Of a stretch of 64,000 nt of DNA, positions 55,788 to 63,162 are shown piece by piece. The stretch's first letter is position 1. The number at the start of each line of letters is the position of its first letter. The translations under genes were made by a program, and so were the position numbers. This DNA comes from Salegentibacter mishustinae (GTDB lineage Bacteria > Bacteroidota > Bacteroidia > Flavobacteriales > Flavobacteriaceae), in contig NZ_LLKN01000002.1 of NCBI RefSeq assembly GCF_002900095.1, forward strand, positions 1,612,001 to 1,676,000. The letters run 5' to 3'. The notes under the pieces were generated by a model. That model saw only the letters and a list, made by a program, of their open reading frames with translations. It did not search any database and was not told where the DNA came from.

Positions 55788-56201
55788 ATGAAAAGATTAT
55801 TTATAACAGGATTATTGGTATTTTTCGGACTCACTTTTGGGCATGCTCAAAAATCTGAACTACCCGAAATGGTATCAGCCTATGTTTCGCAACTTTTTCC
55901 GAATGAAAAAATTAAAACTGTAAAAGTTGATAAAGGAGACAATTGGGAAACTTATGAAATTAAAATGTCTGGAGGTACCGAACTTAGTTTCGACCAAAAT
56001 AACCAGCCGACTGAGATAAAGTGTAAAAGCAGAATTCCCGCTTCAGCATTACCACTTAATATTGCAGGTTACGTGACAAAAAACCATCCCAATATTAAAA
56101 TTGTAGAATATGAAATGGATGAGGAAGGACACGAAGTTGAACTGGAAAATGGAGATGAACTGGAATTTGATCCAGAAGGGAATTTTGTAGAAATGGATTA
56201 A
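55788..56201 (+). CDS. Secreted PepSY-like protein
   Basis: The 137-residue protein has a signal peptide (ending FGHAQ) and two similar PepSY-like units: residues 25-75 (AYVSQLFPNEKIKTVKVDKGDNW) and 85-135 (GYVTKNHPNIKIVEYEMDEEGH), each followed by a strand ELSFDQNNQPTEI or ELEFDPEGNFVEM. This matches the PepSY-like/DUF2874 family of Bacteroidota. Function unknown. A terminator follows. Confidence 0.85.
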   Translation: MKRLFITGLLVFFGLTFGHAQKSELPEMVSAYVSQLFPNEKIKTVKVDKGDNWETYEIKMSGGTELSFDQNNQPTEIKCKSRIPASALPLNIAGYVTKNHPNIKIVEYEMDEEGHEVELENGDELEFDPEGNFVEMD

Positions 56202-56222
56202 CAGGTTTTTCCTATTAAAATA

Positions 56223-56258
56223 AAAAATCCCCGTAGAAATGATTCTACGGGGATTTTT
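56223..56258. terminator. Terminator between the PepSY-like gene and the MBL-rhodanese gene
   Basis: AAAAATCCCCGTAGAA pairs with TTCTACGGGGATTTTT around a 4-base loop. Confidence 0.9.
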
Positions 56259-56279
56259 GATTAAATAAGTACCTAAAAA

Positions 56280-57626
56280 TTACTTGTTATTAAATTCTTT
56301 AATCGCTTCACTTAGATCATAAACCTTAGTGTTCTTAAATTTATTCTCAAGAATACTGCTTCCGGCTGCAGAGCGATATCCACCGGCACAGTGCACCATA
56401 AACGGTTTATCTTCCGGTAACTCATCGGCACGGTCTCTTAGCTCATTTAAAGGAATTGCCTTTGCATTTTCAAAGATTTTACCTTCAGCAATTTCTCCAG
56501 CATTTCTAATATCTACAATAGTATATTTATCCTTGTTTTCTTTGAAATCTTTTAGATCAAAGTCATCTGAAGATTTTGAAACTTTTTCAGATAAAGTAAG
56601 CACACCTTTCATTTGCTTTTCGTAACCTACTTTTGCGGTTCTTTCCAATAGTTCATCAATTTGATCTACACTATTAACCACCAGGTAAAACTCTTCATTT
56701 GGTTTAATGATGGCTCCCAACCAGGTTTCATATTTATCACTTTCTGATCTAGCCATAATATTGATACTGTTTGGCAAATGTCCTTTTTTATAAGCATCTC
56801 CATCTCGAGCATCTACTATGGTCTTTCCTTCTTCTGGTGCTGCGTCTACATTAAGTTTTACCGGCACTTCATATTTCGCTTTCTGCACGTTTAGAGCTCC
56901 ATTTCTATTTAGGTCTACATTGAAACCAAAATAAGCAGGAATAAAAGGCTGATCTTTTAAGATCTCTTCCACAAACTCTTCTTCAGTTTGCTCTTTAAAT
57001 GCCCAGTTTCCCTGGCGTTCATTTCCCAGTGTACTGGAAGAAGCATCACTCATATTTTTTCCGCAAAGCGAACCTGCACCGTGAGCAGGGTAAATTATAG
57101 TATCGTCTGGCAAATCGTTAAATTTGGTTTGCATCGTGTTATACATTTGCTTTGCAAGTTCTACACGTTTTGCCTTCATATTTCCGGCTTTTTCACGTAA
57201 ATCTGGTCTTCCTACGTTTCCGATAAAAAGGGTATCTCCACTAAACATAGCTGTTTCTCCTTTTTCTTCAGCAATAAATGTTAAACTATCTGGCGAATGA
57301 CCAGGTGTATGTAAAGCTTTTACACTAACACTTCCTATTTGCACCTCATCCCCTTCATCAAAAGGAGTGTGTGGGTAATCTACCCCAACTTTTTCACTAA
57401 TATAGATTTTAGCACCTGTTTCTTCCTGAATTTGTAAATGTCCACTTACAAAATCGGCGTGTGGATGCGTCTCAAAAACTGCAACAATCTTTGCGCCGTT
57501 ATCTTCAGCATATTTATAATACTGCATAGGATTTCGGCTGGGATCTACCACTGCCATTTCTCCATTACTTACAAGGGCATAAGAATAATGCGCTAGAGGT
57601 TCGTCTTTAAATTGTTTTATTTTCAT
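56280..57626 (-). CDS. Metallo-beta-lactamase (ETHE1-like) protein with two rhodanese domains
   Basis: The 448-residue protein starts with an ETHE1-type metallo-beta-lactamase fold: THPHADFVSGH near residue 53 with His54, His56 and Asp58, HTPGHSPDSL, and GDTLFIGNVGRPDL. Then come two rhodanese domains, the first without catalytic Cys (IVDARDGDAYKKGHLPNSINI) and the last with HCAGGYRSAAGS (Cys near residue 414). This is the persulfide dioxygenase-rhodanese (CstB-like) layout: oxidation of persulfide to sulfite and sulfur transfer. It follows the hydroxylase gene by 17 bases and belongs to the GTAAC-type regulon. Confidence 0.92.
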   Translation of the reverse strand: MKIKQFKDEPLAHYSYALVSNGEMAVVDPSRNPMQYYKYAEDNGAKIVAVFETHPHADFVSGHLQIQEETGAKIYISEKVGVDYPHTPFDEGDEVQIGSVSVKALHTPGHSPDSLTFIAEEKGETAMFSGDTLFIGNVGRPDLREKAGNMKAKRVELAKQMYNTMQTKFNDLPDDTIIYPAHGAGSLCGKNMSDASSSTLGNERQGNWAFKEQTEEEFVEEILKDQPFIPAYFGFNVDLNRNGALNVQKAKYEVPVKLNVDAAPEEGKTIVDARDGDAYKKGHLPNSINIMARSESDKYETWLGAIIKPNEEFYLVVNSVDQIDELLERTAKVGYEKQMKGVLTLSEKVSKSSDDFDLKDFKENKDKYTIVDIRNAGEIAEGKIFENAKAIPLNELRDRADELPEDKPFMVHCAGGYRSAAGSSILENKFKNTKVYDLSEAIKEFNNK

Positions 57627-57643
57627 TGTATGTCTCTTTTTAA

Positions 57644-58537
57644 TTATTGAGTTGATTTCTGTATGTTCTTCTTTTTAAATGGAAAAGTCATCTGACTTTT
57701 AAAATCTTCTGGAAATTTTTCATCTCCTTCAAAACCAAGTTCTATATTTTTTCCTTCCTGCGGGATATATGCCGTACCGAACAAATAATCCCATATACTA
57801 AGACTTAAGCCAAAGTTCATCCCGTGCGGTCTGTCCGCCGGAAGCGCTTTAGAATGATGCCAGATATGCATTTTTGGATTATTAATAAGATACCCCAAAA
57901 TACCGTAATTCCAGCCTAGATTGGCGTGGTTTAAATGTCCAATAAACACTGCAAACATATGAACCACAAAAAATTGCTGTATTCCAAAACCTATCATTGC
58001 CAGGGGAATATACTGCACCGATTTATAGATTACAGTTTCCATAAAATGGAACCTAAACTGCGCAGCAAAACCCATTTCTTTAACGCTGTGATGTACTTTA
58101 TGAAATTCCCAAAGCCAGGGCTGCTTGTGCAATTGTCGATGAACATTCCACTGTATAAAATCTGCGATCACAAACATAATAAGCAACTGCCCCCACACCG
58201 GGAAATTTTGTACTTCTATGGCTACAATATTAGTAACTCCAAAAAGGCCCAGAAAATCATTAAATAATTCTACGGCAACGTTGGAGATCGCATTATACCC
58301 AACCAGCGAAAACAGGAAAAAATTAAATAAAATATAGAACGTATCCAGCCAGAAGCCCTTCCGAAAAATCTTTTGATCTTTTCTCCAGGGGATCAAAATC
58401 TCCAAGCCCCAAACTAATAGCGACAAGCCTATAAGCCAATAAAAATAATTGGTCCAAGACGGATTGCTAATTTCATTTACCAGGTAATTAAAGTACCCAG
58501 TAAAAGAATTGGCTATTATGTTAAAGTACTTTTCCAG
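57644..58537 (-). CDS. Sterol desaturase / fatty acid hydroxylase family protein, probable CTG start
   Basis: The His clusters HRQLHK, EFHKVHHSVKEM and IWHHSK near the middle and end mark the di-iron membrane hydroxylase family, with about four helices. The ATG-like reading starts only at TTG 58426 in a helix, but the frame is open upstream to a stop before 58540, adding 37 residues (LEKYFNIIANSFTGYFNYL...) with no ATG, GTG or TTG. The -7 box at 58558-58565 is just 20 bases before CTG 58537, fitting this genome's leader length. I therefore start at CTG 58537; ATA 58522 is the other choice. Substrate unknown; it leads the persulfide protein's operon. Confidence 0.75.
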   Translation of the reverse strand: MEKYFNIIANSFTGYFNYLVNEISNPSWTNYFYWLIGLSLLVWGLEILIPWRKDQKIFRKGFWLDTFYILFNFFLFSLVGYNAISNVAVELFNDFLGLFGVTNIVAIEVQNFPVWGQLLIMFVIADFIQWNVHRQLHKQPWLWEFHKVHHSVKEMGFAAQFRFHFMETVIYKSVQYIPLAMIGFGIQQFFVVHMFAVFIGHLNHANLGWNYGILGYLINNPKMHIWHHSKALPADRPHGMNFGLSLSIWDYLFGTAYIPQEGKNIELGFEGDEKFPEDFKSQMTFPFKKKNIQKSTQ

Positions 58538-58557
58538 ACTGTTTTAATTTCTTGAGG

Positions 58558-58601
58558 CAAAAATATAATAATCCTGCACTTCAGGCAGTAACTTTTGTTA
58601 C
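58558..58601 (-). promoter_or_regulatory. Promoter with Crp/Fnr-type palindrome for the hydroxylase and persulfide genes
   Basis: GTAACTTTTGTTAC (58588-58601) has its centre 29.5 bases upstream of TATTTTTG (minus strand 58565-58558), a perfect -7 box. Same spacing as at 50.8 and 61.3 kb. Confidence 0.75.
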
Positions 58602-58618
58602 AGTTGGTAATTAGCAAA

Positions 58619-58728
58619 TTAATAAAAACTTTAGAGCAAGTTCGCGAAGCATTATCAATGGAAAATATAATTTGATTTCGAGGAAAGCTATGGGGCATTT
58701 AATCTCAATTATTGAATAAGTTTTTTTT
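58619..58728 (+). repeat. Structured repeat, copy C
   Basis: It aligns along copy A: ATTATCAATGGAAAATATAA, TTTCGAGGAAAGCTATGGGG and AATCTCAATTATTGAATAAG. In the last, the CTCGAT/ATCGAG arms have become CTCAAT/ATTGAA, which still mostly pair. The next gene starts 111 bases later. Confidence 0.55.
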
Positions 58729-58839
58729 AGTAGACCTTAACATTCTTAAACGTTGTAGTGTTAGCTTAAGTTAAATACTCAGTTTTTCAGTCATTTCTGC
58801 TTAATTTTATTTCAGATTAGAGAACAAAAAAAGACGATT

Positions 58840-59832
58840 ATGAGTAAGATGAAATTGAAATACAAATATGGTTTAGGCGGTGTTGCCATAGGTCACGGCT
58901 TTAAACCTATAAGTAATGAACAGGCAGAATCTACATTAAAAGCTGCCTGGGAGGCTGGAGTAAGATACTACGATACTTCCCCATGGTACGGCCTTGGCTT
59001 AAGTGAAAGACGTTTTGGACATTTTTTAAGCAGTAAAAAGCGAGAGGATTATGTTCTTTCTACCAAAGTAGGCAGGGTTTTAAAGGCAACTAAAAACATC
59101 CCCGAAGTAATGTGGCAGGAGCCATCCCCTTTTGATTATAAATATGACTATTCTGCAGAAGCCGTGAGACGATCGGTTGAAGATAGTTTACAAAGATTAG
59201 GAGTAGCTTATTTAGACTATGCTTTTATTCACGATCTTTCTCCAGACCATAATGGAGAATATGAAGAAGGAGTAACCTGGGAAGATCATTTTGAAGTAGC
59301 AAAAAATGGCGCTATGCCAGAGCTTGAAAAGATGAAAGAAGAAGGCTTGATTAAAGCCTGGGGACTTGGAGTGAATACGATAGATCCTATTTTAAAAACC
59401 CTGGAGGTTGCCAAACCAGATGTATTCCTTTCGGCTATTCAATATTCTTTAGTGCATCATAAAGATGCTTTAAAGCGTTTATTGCCCGCTATTGAAAAAA
59501 GTGAAGCTACTTTAATAAATGCCGCTCCTTTTAACGCCGGACTTCTTACAGGCCAAAAACGTTATAATTATGGCGGGGAAATGCCTGAAGATATTAGCGA
59601 CAGTTATAAAAAGATTTTGAAAATTGCTGAAAAACATAAGGTTAACCTTGTGGCGGCATCCTTACAATTCTCTTTAGCTCCAAAAGCAGCAGATACCGTG
59701 CTGGCTGGTGCAAGTAAACCAGAACAGGTTCAGGAAAATGTGAAAGCACTGGAAGAAAAAATTCCGGCAGAATTCTGGTCAGATTTAAAACAGGAAAATT
59801 TAATTGAACAAAAAGCTGAAGTACCAGCTTAG
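58840..59832 (+). CDS. Aldo/keto reductase
   Basis: The 330-residue protein has the AKR barrel with YYDTSPWYGLGLSE (catalytic Asp and Tyr), STKVGR with Lys, and the late AGASKPEQVQENV. Within the family it is closest to the sugar dehydrogenase group (D-threo-aldose 1-dehydrogenase / fucose dehydrogenase pattern). It acts on an aldose or similar carbonyl with NAD(P). A later start at Met4 is possible. A bidirectional terminator follows. Confidence 0.9.
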   Translation: MSKMKLKYKYGLGGVAIGHGFKPISNEQAESTLKAAWEAGVRYYDTSPWYGLGLSERRFGHFLSSKKREDYVLSTKVGRVLKATKNIPEVMWQEPSPFDYKYDYSAEAVRRSVEDSLQRLGVAYLDYAFIHDLSPDHNGEYEEGVTWEDHFEVAKNGAMPELEKMKEEGLIKAWGLGVNTIDPILKTLEVAKPDVFLSAIQYSLVHHKDALKRLLPAIEKSEATLINAAPFNAGLLTGQKRYNYGGEMPEDISDSYKKILKIAEKHKVNLVAASLQFSLAPKAADTVLAGASKPEQVQENVKALEEKIPAEFWSDLKQENLIEQKAEVPA

Positions 59833-59837
59833 ATCCC

Positions 59838-59880
59838 AAACCCACGAATTCACTAAAAAATTTGGTGAATTCGTGGGTTT
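59838..59880. terminator. Terminator between aldo/keto reductase and porin-like gene
   Basis: AAACCCACGAATTCAC pairs perfectly with GTGAATTCGTGGGTTT around an 11-base loop, with AT-rich sequence on each side. Confidence 0.75.
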
Positions 59881-59885
59881 CAATT

Positions 59886-61256
59886 TTAAAAATTGAAATT
59901 GGTAACAAAATTCAATTGGTTATAATTACTTCGGTTAAATATACTTTCGGCGTTGGTATGGTTTAGATTTTTCCTGTGAACCCATAAGATATCAAAACTC
60001 AATCCTTCAAAAAAACCCCTTGCCCGGTAACTTAAGTGACTATTTACCTGGAAGGATTCATCTACATTATATTTATTGAATTCAAAATCATCAACTTTAG
60101 CGCCCCTCACTTGTTGCACCTCTACCCCAATATTAAAATTATCTGGAAGGAACCGATATTCGGTTTTGAAAACAAAAACATCAACATTCCCCATTCCTTC
60201 CAGCCTGGATCGTGAAATTGAAGTAAAAAAGCGATCTCGTCCTAATTCCTTCGGAAATAAAAACCGTCCCGAATCAAAAGCGTGGGTATAAGCAAAAGCT
60301 AATTTTAATCCCGCTTGTTCCCAACCTATTTGCGAGCTTAGTACCTGCCCGTTTTCCCCGGGTTGCACATATCTATTTATGTAAGCCAGATCTTCTGAAT
60401 AAGAAAAAGGATTTTGATAAACATATTGAATTCCGAAGCTAAAATCAGTAAGCTTATAGTCGACTTCCACCCAAAATGTATTCATTATTTTATCCTGGTA
60501 ATAATCATAAAAATTAAGCTCAAGATTTTCTTTTTTAAGATTATAATTTATGATCCCTATTCCTGAAGAAGAATAAAAATTATGGTAATTAGCTTTTTCT
60601 CCGTTGGGTTGAAATCCGTTATTAAAAAGTCCGTGCGCTTCATCCATAGCAAAGCATTGGGTTGTTGCACGTGGGGAAACCCCATTGAGCCAACCAAGAT
60701 TAACCTGATGTTTTGAATTAAAATTTAAATGCGCCCAGCCTCCTCTATGCACAAAAGGCATCATACGGCCATCGCTCTTGTTTAAGAGTGGCGTAAACTC
60801 GGTCTCAAATTTTCCATATTCTATATATGATTTTCCAAACCTGTAGCGAATAAAAAGCTCTTCAAGTCTATTGAGATCTCTAAAGTTCCCTTTATCCAAA
60901 ATATTATAAAGCTCATATTCCCATTTGGCATTTTTTCCCGTTACAGCATCTACCCTATCCAAATCGCTTCCAAAGCTTTTATACACAAAACTCCCTTTTA
61001 CCCCAAGTTGAAAACCATAATAATTTCCGGTAGTAAATCCAACTGCGGCACCTGTTGCATTGCTGTAGTAATCTTTTAGGTCTCGGCTATTTATTGTGTT
61101 CATAAAGTAATTTCTAACATTCCCACTAACTGCTGCGTGGTGAAAAATATCCTGCAGGTGAAAACTTTCTTCTTCGGGCTGCTCATTAATTTGAGCATTA
61201 AGGCTTAAACTCAACATAAAAACAATTAGAAAAGAAAGTTTATGGAGGTGTTGCAA
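59886..61256 (-). CDS. Outer-membrane porin-like beta-barrel protein (OprD-like)
   Basis: The 456-residue protein has a signal peptide (FLIVFMLSLSLNAQ), an early FHHAAVSGNVRNYFMNT as in OprD-type porins, alternating aromatic strands, and a terminal Phe (FVTNFNF), typical of barrels. It probably lets a small solute pass the outer membrane. It is driven by the palindromic promoter at 61282-61325, divergent to the DoxX/DsrE/SoxB-like operon, suggesting that it admits a sulfur compound; this is inference. Confidence 0.78.
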   Translation of the reverse strand: MQHLHKLSFLIVFMLSLSLNAQINEQPEEESFHLQDIFHHAAVSGNVRNYFMNTINSRDLKDYYSNATGAAVGFTTGNYYGFQLGVKGSFVYKSFGSDLDRVDAVTGKNAKWEYELYNILDKGNFRDLNRLEELFIRYRFGKSYIEYGKFETEFTPLLNKSDGRMMPFVHRGGWAHLNFNSKHQVNLGWLNGVSPRATTQCFAMDEAHGLFNNGFQPNGEKANYHNFYSSSGIGIINYNLKKENLELNFYDYYQDKIMNTFWVEVDYKLTDFSFGIQYVYQNPFSYSEDLAYINRYVQPGENGQVLSSQIGWEQAGLKLAFAYTHAFDSGRFLFPKELGRDRFFTSISRSRLEGMGNVDVFVFKTEYRFLPDNFNIGVEVQQVRGAKVDDFEFNKYNVDESFQVNSHLSYRARGFFEGLSFDILWVHRKNLNHTNAESIFNRSNYNQLNFVTNFNF

Positions 61257-61281
61257 AACAAAATTTTTAAGGTTCGGGGTG

Positions 61282-61325
61282 CAAAATTCCTGAATAATAA
61301 AGGCAGCTACAGTAACAAGGGTTAC
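61282..61325 (-). promoter_or_regulatory. Promoter with Crp/Fnr-type palindrome for the porin-like gene
   Basis: GTAACAAGGGTTAC (61312-61325) has its centre 29.5 bases upstream of GAATTTTG (minus strand 61289-61282), one mismatch to TAnnTTTG. Confidence 0.65.
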
Positions 61326-61343
61326 TTTTAAAATTTCAGCTTT

Positions 61344-61387
61344 GTAACATAAGTCACTAACATTCCGAAATCTTCTAATTATTTTCG
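61344..61387 (+). promoter_or_regulatory. Promoter with Crp/Fnr-type palindrome for the DoxX/DsrE/SoxB-like operon
   Basis: GTAACATAAGTCAC (61344-61357, one mismatch to the palindrome) has its centre 29.5 bases upstream of TATTTTCG (61380-61387, one mismatch to TAnnTTTG). It faces the porin promoter. Confidence 0.6.
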
Positions 61388-61428
61388 CCCATGTTTTAAC
61401 AACCTAAACTTGATCTTCTCTTATAATA

Positions 61429-61785
61429 GTGAGATTCAAAACTTACATAGCAATTTTATTTACCGTAGTTTTCTTCGGAAAATTTCTGATGCTAGACGCG
61501 AAAGTGCTTAATAGTGTTTTGCATTCTGAAGGTATTGCACTGGTAAACCCGTTTTGTAAGAAAAACGATCGGCAAACAGCCGATGATAGTATTTTAAGTC
61601 AGGATTCTTCTGTTTTGGTTGTAAGCAGCGATGCAATATGTACTTCTTTCTTTTTTGTTACGAATCCAGAATTCCAGGAAGAAGAGGTTGAAGACAATTT
61701 CCACGACTTCAATTATTTGAATCCGGCTATAATTTCTATTTACTTTTCTAAAGATTATCCGCCTCCAAAGGCATTAGTGGCCTAA
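61429..61785 (+). CDS. Secreted or anchored protein of unknown function, first gene of the sulfur operon
   Basis: The GTG at 61429 starts a 118-residue frame with an N-terminal hydrophobic segment (YIAILFTVVFFGKFLML) and a soluble remainder with two Cys (NPFCKK, SDAICTS). No family is recognised. It comes 41 bases after the -7-like box and 60 bases before doxX, so it should be on the same transcript. The GTG is the first start in this frame after a stop; an alternative start is not seen. Confidence 0.6.
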   Translation: MRFKTYIAILFTVVFFGKFLMLDAKVLNSVLHSEGIALVNPFCKKNDRQTADDSILSQDSSVLVVSSDAICTSFFFVTNPEFQEEEVEDNFHDFNYLNPAIISIYFSKDYPPPKALVA

Positions 61786-61845
61786 ACATATATAATTCCG
61801 GAGATAACTTCGGAACATATTTTTATTCACTAATTCTTAATCAAC

Positions 61846-62253
61846 ATGAATTCACAAATTTTAGTGAGTCGTCGCTCTATACAATTATTACGGGTGATGC
61901 TTAGCGGGATATTTCTCGTAGCCAGTTTACACCATTTATTCAATATTAAAAAAACCGTAAATAGAATTGACCAGGCCAGTTTTAAAGGACTTGCCTATTT
62001 TTTCGGAAACCCTGAATTGCTAGTAATTCTATCTGGCGTGGTTATGCTTATTGCGGGTTTTGCCCTGCTTATAGGTTTCAAAACTCGCTGGACTGCCATA
62101 ATTCTACTGGCAGTTTTAATTCCCATTACCCTTACTGTGCAGGTAGGACAAATTACAACGCTGGGGCCGCTTTTTAAAAATATTGCAATAGCCGGCGGAC
62201 TCCTGTTTTTTATCCTCAACGATTTTAAAGATCAACAAACAACAAAAATATAA
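61846..62253 (+). CDS. DoxX family membrane protein
   Basis: The 135-residue protein has four hydrophobic segments with LLRVMLSGIFLVASLHHLFN at the start and the DoxX-like LLIGFKTRWTAIILLAVLIPIT. DoxX relatives include the DoxD/DoxA thiosulfate-quinone oxidoreductase parts; others act in thiol stress. The sulfur-gene context favours electron transfer linked to thiosulfate or sulfide. Quinone binding cannot be judged from sequence. Confidence 0.85.
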   Translation: MNSQILVSRRSIQLLRVMLSGIFLVASLHHLFNIKKTVNRIDQASFKGLAYFFGNPELLVILSGVVMLIAGFALLIGFKTRWTAIILLAVLIPITLTVQVGQITTLGPLFKNIAIAGGLLFFILNDFKDQQTTKI

Positions 62254-62283
62254 CCGGCTGTTTCAGCCATAAAATTTATAAAA

Positions 62284-62700
62284 ATGAAAAATTCAATTTT
62301 AATCTTTACAGCTTTTTTTATGCTGTTTTCAATAACTACAAATGCTCAAAACCACGATCCTGAAAAAAATAATTATGTGGTTTTAACCAAGAAAATTCCG
62401 CAGTTACAGCCCATTTTAATTACTGCGGAAGAGCTACAAAAAGAGGATGGACATCATTTTGGTGATTTCCAGGTTATTGTTTGCGGCCAGACCGTAAAAG
62501 GCTTAACCGATAAAGAACAAATGCAAAAGTTTATCCAACGAGCCAAAAAAGCCAATGTTGCCATTAAGGCCTGCGGATTTTCCCTCAAAAAATTTGGTGT
62601 AGATCCTAAAGCGATTCCATCAGAAATGGAAGTTGTTGAGAATGGAATCCTATATGATTTTCAACTTCAGAAAAAGGGATATTTCAGTATAGAGCTTTAA
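62284..62700 (+). CDS. Secreted DsrE-family protein, first copy
   Basis: The 138-residue protein has a signal peptide (ending TTNAQ) and a DsrE-like domain with FGDFQVIVCGQTVKGL and NVAIKACGFSL. Cys97 in the second segment fits the DsrE sulfur-carrying Cys, and there is a further Cys67. DsrE-family proteins carry persulfide sulfur; exported versions act in the periplasm. It pairs with the next copy, about half identical by eye. Spacing of 30 bases from doxX. Confidence 0.85.
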   Translation: MKNSILIFTAFFMLFSITTNAQNHDPEKNNYVVLTKKIPQLQPILITAEELQKEDGHHFGDFQVIVCGQTVKGLTDKEQMQKFIQRAKKANVAIKACGFSLKKFGVDPKAIPSEMEVVENGILYDFQLQKKGYFSIEL

Positions 62701-62732
62701 AAAAAGTATTCTAAATCATATAAAATATCAAG

Positions 62733-63152
62733 ATGATGAAAAAAATAGGAATTCTAATCTTAGTCTTTATGCTGGGCGTTTCAGGTTTTGCTCAAACAAA
62801 ATCAGGAATTGAGAAGAATAATTATGTAGTATCTACTTCCAAAATTCCACAGTTAGAACCAATAATTCTTACTGCTGAAGCATTAAAACAAGAAGATGGA
62901 CACAAATTTGGTGATTTTCAGATAATCCTTTATGGACGAAATGTTAAGGAGCTTACAGATAAAGAGAAGATGAAAAACTACGTTGAAAAAGCTAAAGCTG
63001 CGGGCGTGGAGATAAAAGTTTGTAAACTCTCTATAAACTTTTTAAAAATTGACATAAAAGATTTACATCCCTACGTAAAGGTAGTAGACCACGCCTTTAC
63101 ACATCTTTTACAATTACAAAAGAATAAGAACTACTACAGTATAGAACTATAA
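62733..63152 (+). CDS. Secreted DsrE-family protein, second copy
   Basis: The 139-residue protein repeats the first copy: signal peptide ending GVSGFAQ, the same KIPQLEPIILTAEAL and FGDFQIILYGRN, and VEIKVCKLS with Cys97. Cys67 of the first copy is Tyr here. The start may be Met1 or Met2. The two genes look like a tandem duplication with divided roles, such as sulfur donor and acceptor; this is inference. Confidence 0.85.
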   Translation: MMKKIGILILVFMLGVSGFAQTKSGIEKNNYVVSTSKIPQLEPIILTAEALKQEDGHKFGDFQIILYGRNVKELTDKEKMKNYVEKAKAAGVEIKVCKLSINFLKIDIKDLHPYVKVVDHAFTHLLQLQKNKNYYSIEL

Positions 63153-63162
63153 AAGATAATCT

